Positions 56,545-64,000 of a DNA stretch of 64,000 bases are shown one piece after another; position 1 is the stretch's first letter; each line of letters begins with the position of its first letter. The DNA lies in NCBI GenBank assembly GCA_015680685.1, contig MNCI01015984.1, positions 452,127 to 516,126 of the forward strand. Direction: 5' to 3'. The notes under the pieces are model-generated. The model had not been told where the DNA came from and did no database searches. It was given only the letters and a program-made list of their open reading frames with translations. The position numbers and the translations under genes were made by a program. Source of the stretch: Gnetum montanum. Lineage: Eukaryota; Streptophyta; Gnetopsida; Gnetales; Gnetaceae.

Positions 56545-56960
56545 GACTACGATGCCATTTTGAACTTTGATGGAGCATCCACCTCTCGAGGGGGAAGCGC
56601 TGCCGTCGTCATCACCTATCCCTTTAGGGAGATCCGACCCTTTGCTTATCGTTTCGACTTTCACTGTACCAACAATGTAGCAGAGTACGAAGGTCTCCTT
56701 AGAGGTCTCATGGTAGCACTAGCTTCAGACATCACATGACTGGTAGTTAGAGGTGACTCACAATTAGTTCTAAATTAAGTCATAGACGTTTATGTGTGCA
56801 AAGCACAACACTTACAACCCTACTATGTTCTGACTAAGGACTTACTGAAGTGATTCAAAAATATAGATGTGCAACATGTTTCCAGAAATGATAACACCAT
56901 TGCAGATGCACTTGCCACGTTCGCTGTAAACATACTGCCAAACATGTTCCATACATTGCC
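56545..56960 (+). pseudogene. E8 second, archaeal-type RNase H
   Basis: After the first RNase H a second fold begins: AILNFDGASTSRGGSAAVV near 56551, NNVAEYEGLLRGLMVAL near 56671, VVRGDSQLVL near 56743, VSRNDNTIADALATFA near 56878. The order of acids (FDGAS; EYEGL; GDSQL; NTIADAL) fits the extra RNase H reported for Tat elements. Stops at 56738-56740 and 56776-56778. Confidence 0.85.
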
Positions 56961-56999
56961 CAGTGCTATAATCAGTTGTACTAAACCCATAACTGATAC

Positions 57000-58287
57000 T
57001 CCCAATGAATTACCGATCACATCTGTTAGTACAATGCAGGCCGTAGAATGGTACGATGACATAAAGAAATACCTTTTATATGTTGAACCGCCTCAACATC
57101 TAACGAATGCACAAAAGGACGCAGTACGAAAACATTCTCGACAGTATGCATTGGTAGGTGACACATTGTGTCATCGATCCTACGAAGGCATCCTGTTAAC
57201 ATGCGTTAGTAGCACTGATGGCCAAACCATTGTCGAGCAAGTACATGATGGATTATGGAAAGGGCACATAGCACCTAAAGCAATGGAAACAAAAATAAGA
57301 CGTTTGGGCTATTATTGGCCACACATGGAGTACGATTGTTTCTCCAAGGTCAAAATGTGCAGTATCTATCAAAAACATGGAAATTTGATACATGTTCCAC
57401 CAAATGAGCTACATACAGTGCAAATCACCTGGCCTTTCCAGAAGTGGGGGTTGGATATTATCAGACCGATAACTCCTCCATCTTCTGTAGGACATAGCTT
57501 TATCATAACTGCAACAGAATATTTCACAAAATGGGTAGAAGTTGTTCCCCTTAGAAAGACTACATCCAAACACATATGCAACTTCATTCTAGAAAACATT
57601 GTGACCCGTTTTGGTATTCCGATGATCATCATCACTGATAATGGGCCACAGTTCAACAGTGCCAAAACTAGAACTTTCTGTGAAAGCCTAGGGATCAAAC
57701 ATTCATTTTCATCCCCTTACTAACCTTAGAGCAATGGACAAGCTGAAGCTACAAATAAGATCATCATCACAATGCTCAAAAGGATGCTTACTTAGAGCAA
57801 GAAAAAATGGCACGAACAGTTAGTATACGCACTATGGGCTTATCGCACTATGCATCAAACTTCCACAGGTAAAATGCCATATAGTCTTGTTTATGGTTCA
57901 AAAGCTATTTTACCTTTGGAGTTGCAAGTACCATCTTTAAGGATCACACTCTCCAGACTCCTCGATGAAGGTCAAAATAATGACTTGCGCATTGTTGACT
58001 TAGACTCGGTGGAGGAGGAACACACACATGCGCTCGATCAGATTGAACGGTACCAAAAGCAAAAATGACAACGTCATCAGCATGATATTCATAAGCGCCC
58101 AATCAAGGAAGGCAACCTTGTACTTAAAGCCATTCGGGAACACCCGGACAAATTCTCAGCCAACTAGGAAGGGCCCTACTTGGTCACTAAAGCGTACGAC
58201 AACGGAGCATTTAAACTAGCTGACATGGAAGGGAATGAACTTGCACATCCGACGAACCACTTGTATTTGAAATCATTCTACATTTGA
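57000..58287 (+). pseudogene. E8 integrase
   Basis: HDGLWKGHIAP near 57245 and YDCFSKVKMCSIYQKHG near 57333 form the HHCC finger, but the last Cys is Tyr (CSIY). Core: KWGLDIIRPITPP near 57445 (first Asp), ITDNGPQFNSAK near 57634 (second Asp), NGQAEATNKII near 57733 (Glu). Then LWAYRTMHQTSTGKMPYSLVYG near 57833, and the C-terminal NHLYLKSFYI to TGA 58287. Stops at 57721 and a few others. Confidence 0.9.
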
Positions 58288-58310
58288 GCATGAACTTAGG
58301 TAAGCATTTG

Positions 58311-58458
58311 TCCTGGAATCATGACGGTAAACTGATACCACAGCACATCCTGGAATCATGATGGTAAACTGATACCACAACACATCCTGGAATCATGATG
58401 ATAAACTGATACCACAGAACATCCTAGAATCATGATGCTAAACTGATACCACAGTTCA
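58311..58458 (+). repeat. Four tandem 37-bp units after integrase
   Basis: Units starting TCCTGGAATCATGACGGTAA and ending ATACCACAGCACA, four copies in register (58311, 58348, 58385, 58422). Near perfect; differences at 1-4 sites per unit. Confidence 0.92.
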
Positions 58459-58690
58459 TCCACAATGACAATAAACTAGCATCAGTTCAGTACAACATCA
58501 AACTGTCACAATTCTGTTTGCCAAAGTTCACTAAGACTATAAATTGGTTTGCCTCTCCACAGTCCGCCAAGACTATAAACTAGCAATGTACCATCCGCCA
58601 CGACGCTAAACTAGCAACGTCCAATAGATTATGACATAAAACTAACCCACGACAGTCCACCATGACTATAAACTGGCAACTTCATCTCTC
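58459..58690 (+). repeat. Degenerate extension of the 37-bp repeat
   Basis: The core CATGAC/CAAGACTATAAACTGGC recurs at intervals of about 35-45 bases (AAGACTATAAATTGG, AAGACTATAAACTAGCAA, ACGACGCTAAACTAGCAA, ATGACTATAAACTGGCAA), so the array was once longer. Confidence 0.7.
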
Positions 58691-59765
58691 GCCTCTCAGT
58701 TTGTGAGCCGTCGCCTCACTCATCATCGGTTGAACCTGACAACATGGCTGACATTCATATTCAATGCTTGAAATCTCATCAAGTTCCTTTGTTTCATTAG
58801 TTGCTATCCAAGTTTAAACTTGCTCACTCACTCGTGATTTTCTTTTCTTCTTGGAGTTGTGTTTGTAGGATGACACTCAGCAGTGTTCGTACGTACGAGA
58901 ATGCACTTCGTCACAGTAGCAAGGTACCATATTGTTCCTAACACACGTAACCAGGTTAATCAAGCCATTCACTAGTACATCCCCATTTCTCGTTACATTT
59001 CACATCTATTCCTCAACATACTCTACTCAGCTAAATCCCTGATACACCCAGTACACCCAAAACTTTGAGCACACCATTGCACATTGCAACACTTTTAAGC
59101 AGTTGCAACACACAACATGGCACTTGAGCATGAGTACAAGATCAAAACAAAGCTTTGTCCAAAAATAACAAAAAAAAATACATTAAAAAAAAGACCAAAG
59201 AGAAACAAAGCCAAAAAGAAACACAAGACCCTTGGCACTCCCATACAAGCCCCAGGCGGGAAGGCAGTTGTCTTGGAAGCCAGTACTCATGTCTCAAACA
59301 CTCAAGTAACATCTCATTGCGTGGCTTTTGCTCTCTGCCAACAGGTTCCCTATAACACTAAATAGCAGCCTTGTTCCTCCAAAGAACGCAACACATCATC
59401 ACGTGGCTTTGGTTATGCCAACAAGTTCTCTTAAATACTAAACAAGAGCCTTGTTCCGCCAAGGGACGTACACCTCATGCCTTGGTCCCGAGTCTGCTAT
59501 ACAAGGATCAACATGACCCATATACACCAGAGCACCCCTGTCACCATGCACAATCCCTCGATCAGTTCCCCATCCCCAAGATTTCCATCTCCCTATCCAG
59601 CTACAAATTTCATTTCCCCAATCACATGTACTACTGAATCCGATGCGATGACATTTGGCCAAGTGCCAAAGGACAATGTTTCTACCAAGTCACTTGTGGT
59701 GTTTTGTACTTCTTTGTTGACGCTTCTCAAGTTGATTCCTCCAAGCATCAACAAAGAGGGGCCAA
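58691..59765 (+). other. E8 3' noncoding region with polypurine tract
   Basis: No conserved frame. An A-rich stretch (59155-59225) and a twofold direct repeat of about 80-90 bases: GCGTGGCTTTTGCTCTCTGCCAACAGGTT...CCTTGTTCCTCC (about 59318-59380) and ACGTGGCTTTGGTTATGCCAACAAG...CCTTGTTCCGCC (59400-59462). It ends in the purine tract AAAGAGGGGCC (59753-59763) directly before the 3' LTR. Confidence 0.7.
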
Positions 59766-60005
59766 TGAAACACCACAAAATTCTGAGCTTAGTACTTCTC
59801 CAACAAGAATTGAGCTAAAATAGGGATCCTCCCCACCATGACTAAAGCTTGATGGCCTCGCAAATAGCTTCAAACGAAGTCGAATTGAGCAAGAAATGGT
59901 TCCCTGGGACCCACAGAAGACTACAGCGACATCTGGTGTTGAACCTAACAAAATTTTGAGCCCGAAATACTTAGCTTTCACGAGGTATGCATCCTACACG
60001 CCCAG
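59766..60005 (+). repeat. E8 3' LTR, first 240 bases
   Basis: TGAAACACCACAAAATTCTG on, matching 53146-53385, through ATCCTACACGCCCAG, where it is cut and joined to E9 gag in the opposite strand. Confidence 0.85.
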
Positions 60006-61545
60006 ATGCAAGTTCAAGTGGTGCTTGCTTAACCTGTATGAGGTTGTCGAGTGTGGCTTCAGGCTTCAAGTTATACTTGAACCTGGTAACAAACTAGTGT
60101 AATAAATCTTCTAAAGAAGATATGGAGTTTTGGGGTAAGGCCAGATACCAGTCAAGTGCTCTCCCTATGAGGGACATGGGGAACACTCGCAAGATGGCAT
60201 GTGGCCATGCCTGAAGCAACACGCACTCTAGCCTAAACGTTACAAGATGGGCGTTGGGGTCTATTTCCCCATTGTATTTAGTTAACATGGGTAAGGAAAC
60301 ACTCTTAGGTAATGTTAGAGGTGGAACTGAAGAGCTGATAGGGTCATCCTGATAGAAATCTACCACCTTAAGCTCTTCGTTGGTGGCTATTTTGAGGCAT
60401 CTAACCTCATCAGTTAGCTCTTGCATCAATTTTTTGGCTTCAACCCAGTGTTGGGCACTAGGCGAGATAGTGTATTGATTATGTTGTGCAGTATACAAGT
60501 TATATTGTTGTACGATGGGCTGGAAGGAGGAGAGTTGAGTGGTTGGAGGTTGTGGTTGTGGCATATTCATAGTAGGTGGCACTAAGGGCGGCGCATTGTA
60601 GGATAAGGGTTGTTGTTGTTGTTGCTGTTGTACTTGAGGGATGTTAGCGGGTGGAATTATAGGAGGTGGTATGTTGTAGTGAGAGGGTTGATGCGGTTGG
60701 ACACCAGTCGCAGCCCACTACCCAGTCACGTTTTGCGTAGGAACACCCTGAACTTGTTGAGTTGCAGTGGTGAAGGGTGCTCCTTGGATTTGGATTCATG
60801 GTATATAGTGCACAGATGTAGAAGCTGGTATCACATATGGCATCCCGATCACTCGGGGTGGGAAGGTTACTCCTACATTATTTTGAGGGGGTTGTTGTTG
60901 GGGTTGTATTTGCAAGAGAGGGGGTAACGTGGTGACTGCAAGAATAGTTGCGAGGGGTATATTGAGTTGGGTATCGGTCACTAGGGGTGTGGGAATAAGC
61001 GTGGATGGTTCCTATTGGGGTACATGTGCTTGGGTGATTTTAAATGACTGGAAGGACGTAGTTTCCCTCGTGAATGGGTGAAACAACGGGTTCACGTAAG
61101 TTTGTGGGCTGAGGGTATGGTATGAATCTTCGTGTTCGGACTGAGCCGTAAAGTCATCCTTCTCCTCTAATTGAGGATTTGCCATGGACTAGTCTAGAGA
61201 CTGATTCCTCACTAGGAGGAGTTGTGAGATGAGCTCAGAGTAATGCTCTGGAAGAGGGATGATGTCATATGGGGAAGGGATGAACTCATGTCCTCCCCTA
61301 TGAAACAGTTCATATTGTCTCTTAACCCCCATTTTAGTTTGATCAACTACTAGGCCAGCTTGGATTTTTATGCATATAAAGTTATATTATTCCTGTGTTA
61401 TAACGTTAAATGATGGATTTCTTCCTTGCAGTCTAAGAGACCAATGAGGTCCCGCTGTGGGTTGCACTGCGGGCAGTGGGATGGTCATGGGGCCAACGGT
61501 ATCTGTAATAGGCTTGGTTGAAACGTTAGTATTGGCGGTATTCAT
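60006..61545 (-). pseudogene. gag: E9 gag, family II, truncated
   Basis: Minus strand from a likely ATG at 61545 (MNTANTNVSTKP). A Pro/Gln-rich N-terminal half (QQQQQQQ near 60625, many PP) is followed by the gag core: WVEAKKLMQELTDEVRCLK near 60435, KVVDFYQDDP near 60360, LPMLTKYNGEIDPNAHLVTF near 60270, PMSLIGRALDWYLALP near 60160, FVTRFKYNLKPEATL near 60080. The KYNG.IDP and A..WY..LP motifs fit the retrotransposon gag family. It lacks everything after 60006. Stops at several places, e.g. 61387 and 60717. Confidence 0.85.
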
Positions 61546-62052
61546 GGTAAAAAGGTCTTGAACATAAGAAGTGTATGCAGAAGAAAATTTGTTTAAGTGC
61601 AAAAGTATGAACGACGTGCTTAGAGTACAGCGTGCAGGCATTATTGTCAGCATGAAGGGACTGATCATAGCGTGTGAACTAAGCTCACAGCGTGTAGTTT
61701 GTGATAGTCAGCGTGCAGACAGGGTCTACAGTGTGCAGATTCGCAAGGCAGTGTGCAGACAGAGTCTACAGCATGCAAATTGGCAGGGCAGAGTGCAGAT
61801 AGAGTCTACAGCATGCAGATTGTCAGGGCAACGTGCAGATAGAGTCTACAGCGTGCAAATAAGATGATTACAACATGTAGACGGGGTCTACAGTGTGCAA
61901 GTAAGATGTTTGCAGCGTGTAGATGCTGAGAATGCTGTAGAACAGGATACAGATTTGGAAGGTTCAAAATTACTGAGTCTGAGGTCGTCCGGTAGTAGAT
62001 CGACAACACAGGGAGCAGGTGTATGAGATCAAATTAGATTTAGACAGTTTCA
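61546..62052 (-). repeat. E9 5' leader with 40-bp tandem repeats
   Basis: Leader between PBS and gag. At 61705-61925 (plus strand) there are about five units of ~40 bases of the form GTGCAGACAGAGTCTACAGC plus ATGCAAATTGGCAGGGCA. Each contains one or two AGCGTGCA-like motifs. The region is the inverted counterpart of 63526-64000. Confidence 0.82.
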
Positions 62053-62071
62053 GGCCCTCCTTCTAGTGCCA
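62053..62071 (-). promoter_or_regulatory. E9 candidate primer-binding site, inverted
   Basis: Minus strand TGGCACTAGAAGGAGGGCC, same as the E8 PBS. Upstream of it (to the right) the LTR end expected for E9 is missing; instead the E10 LTR begins in the opposite direction. Confidence 0.7.
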
Positions 62072-62072
62072 T

Positions 62073-63502
62073 TTTCTAAGCTTAGTACTTCTCCAACAAG
62101 AATCGAGCTAAAATAGTGATGCTCCCCACCATGACTAAAGCTTGATGGCCTCGCAAACAGCTTCAAACGGAGTTGAACTGAGCAAGAAATGGTTTCCTGG
62201 GACCCACAGAAGACTACGGCAACATCTGACGTTGAACCTGGCAAAATTTTGAGCCCGAAATACTTGGTTTTCACTAAGTATGCATCCTGCATGCCCAGCA
62301 TGCATGCCGAGCATGTGACTTCAAAGACTACTCGAAACAGGCACTTCAGAGCAAGATTTTCGCAAGACATCGACTTTCAGGGATAGGGCAACTGTTAGCC
62401 ATCATCAAGGGATCAAGAAGATCGAGTTTTGACCTCGAAATCATGTACTTTAGGTTCACATGCTGAGCATGTACATCCTGCACGCCCAGCGTGTACACCC
62501 AACGTGTACACCCAACGTGCACCATCCAGCGTGCAGCACAGCGTACACCAGTCGAAGCCTTCCCAAAAGTATGTCAAATCAAGTCCGACTGAGCTGAGCA
62601 TCCACAGGCAGCATTCTCGTGACATTCGAGCTCAAATCCGAGGACTGAATTAGATACTTCCTACTATAACAGTAGTTTGTAAAATGACTTCTTTTTTTTA
62701 GTCAAGTCTATACGCTGAGTTCACATGCCCAGCGTGTACACGCTGGCATACAGCAACACACGCTAGCATGCAGCACACTGCATAGTTGTAATATTCTTTA
62801 CACCCAAGCAACGCAACCACCTATCACTCGACCTAAAATTCTCTCACCCACGGCCACTCATACCCTTCCAGATCCAAATCCAATGCTCAAAAAACCTCAT
62901 AAAAATCCCAATTTTTCACTAGATCGGGGTTGGCAATTTGAGGCAAACCAGAGAAAAAAACCATAGAACACTTAGAAAATTGGAGGAGGAACCCTGCACG
63001 CTGGAATTCCACCCTGCACGCTAAGCATACAGCCTTCACGTTGTGCCTGCAGCCCAGACCAGCATTACATCACCCCTCCATATCCACCGGGGATCTTTGT
63101 CAGCCTTGTGTTAGATCCACAACTACGTCTAGACCGGTGCATTGTAACTTTCATTATACAATAATATTGTTGTATTTTATGCCAAGATTTGTTACAGTTC
63201 TCATTCGTTCTTGCATTTTTGGCTAAGGTTTGTTACAATTTTCGTTCGTATTTGTTTACCTCTTGTTTACATTCCTGCACGCTTGCATTCTAGTTTACAT
63301 TTATTAGACCGTTTACATATAATCCAACATTGGCATACGTTTGGGGAAATCCTTGTCTAATCTACATGCAAACCACCCAAGGTGCTCTACCTTTGTCAAT
63401 TCCAGCTCGCCCTCAAGCGAAGGTAGGGTCTTCTGTGCCTATCTGTAGATCTCTCGGTGTCTGTTTCATTCCAGTCGTGCACCGACGATTTCAGACAGTA
63501 CA
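62073..63502 (+). repeat. E10: family II LTR, first ~20 bases missing
   Basis: Matches E8 LTR 53146-54560 from about its base 18 (CTGAGCTTAGTACTTC) to GACAGTACA at 63502. High similarity throughout, with an added CGTGTACACCCAA duplication near 62490-62525. It is followed by a plus-strand PBS, so it acts as the 5' LTR of an element running off the right edge. Confidence 0.85.
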
Positions 63503-63507
63503 GAAAA

Positions 63508-63525
63508 TGGTGCTAGAAGGAGGGC
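63508..63525 (+). promoter_or_regulatory. E10 candidate primer-binding site
   Basis: TGGTGCTAGAAGGAGGGC, five bases after the LTR, differing from the E8 PBS at one position. Confidence 0.7.
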
Positions 63526-64000
63526 TTGAAACTATCTAAATCTAATTTGATCTCATACACCTGCTCCTTGTGTTGCCGATCTACTACCGGACGACCTCAG
63601 ACTCAGCAACTTTGAACCTTCCAAATCTGTATCCTATTCTGCAACATTCTCAGCATCTACACACTGTAAACATCTTACTCGCATGCTGTAGACCCCGTCT
63701 ACACGCTGTAATCATCTTATATGCACACTGTAGACTCTGTCTACATGCTACCCTGCCAATCTGCACGTTGTAGACTCTGTCTGCACGCTGCCAAGCTAAT
63801 CTGCACGCTGTAGACTCTATCTGCATGCTGCCTTGCCAATCTACACGCTGTAGACTATCGCAACCTACATGTTGTGAGCTTAGTTCACATGTTGTAATCA
63901 GTCCCTTCACGCTGACAACAGTGTCTGCACGCTGTACGCTAAGCATGCTGTTCATACTTTTGCACTTAACCAAATTTTCGTCTGCATACACTTCTTACGT
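63526..64000 (+). repeat. E10 5' leader with 40-bp tandem repeats, cut by window end
   Basis: Inverted copy of 61546-62052. Repeats of CTGCACGCTGTAGACTCTG and CTGCCAATCTGCACGCTGTA type at about 63650-63860. It ends in the TTTTCGTCTGCATACACTTC stretch that in E9 lies just before gag, so a gag probably begins beyond the window. Confidence 0.82.

Noticed and set aside
58311-58458. 37-bp repeats as a CRISPR array
   Set aside because: Units are contiguous with no unique spacers, and the context is a plant retrotransposon.
59117-59365. Lys-rich frame after E8 integrase as a gene
   Set aside because: It arises from an A-rich stretch, has no counterpart in other copies, and overlaps a noncoding direct repeat.
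61546-64000. Inverted repeats as termini of a DNA transposon
   Set aside because: The arms contain an LTR-element leader and PBS, and the centre is an LTR. No transposase, and the repeats are internal retrotransposon sequence.
1-64000. tRNA genes at the tRNA-Asp-like strings
   Set aside because: Only the 18-base 3' complement is present next to LTR ends; no cloverleaf sequence accompanies it.

Overview
The window is plant nuclear DNA, AT-rich and built almost entirely of old, nested LTR retrotransposons of the Ty3/gypsy (Metaviridae) type. I see no intact host gene, tRNA, rRNA or CRISPR array. Plant origin is inferred from primer-binding sites of the plant tRNA-Asp type, Athila/Tat-like pol domains, and many decayed copies stacked inside one another. 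I cannot name the species; a seed plant with a large, slowly purged genome fits.

Family I (positions 1-52,385) is Athila-like. LTRs are about 840-930 bp and begin TGAT..., end ...CTCATCA, and are followed one base later by a degenerate tRNA-Asp PBS. The order, best seen in copy B, is gag - protease - RT - RNase H - integrase - T-rich tract - noncoding spacer - U3-like internal promoter - short intron - a second large ORF (called ORF3 here) - purine tract - 3' LTR. Layout: E1 LTR piece (1-394, minus); E2 LTR (952-1793); E3 (2335-40059, 5-bp target duplication CTAAT), whose pol is largely deleted; inside it E4 (7500-34910, duplication ACATG); inside E4 a minus-strand tandem (10041-31224) of LTR-internal B-LTR-internal A sharing one middle LTR. 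Right of E3 come the 5' ends of E5 (41177) and E6 (42497), each interrupted by the next, then E7 (43424-51036), which has gag and ORF3 but no pol, followed by a duplicated ORF3 tail plus LTR piece (to 52385).

A spacer of unknown origin (52386-53145) may hold one host exon. Family II (53146-64000) is Tat-like, with 1.4-kb LTRs and a different PBS. E8 has RT, RNase H, a second archaeal-type RNase H and integrase, but its gag is gone. A minus-strand gag fragment (E9) and a plus-strand LTR with leader (E10) then form a head-to-head inverted structure that runs off the window.

The most interesting signal is ORF3 of family I. It lies downstream of integrase, is conserved in several copies (an N-terminal domain resembling the 'putative plant transposon protein' family plus a long coiled coil), and is preceded by an apparent intron. 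In copies B and E3 it also has an upstream promoter-like block copied from, or coevolving with, that element's own LTR U3. All genes carry stops or frameshifts, so these are fossils; function is inferred from conservation between copies.
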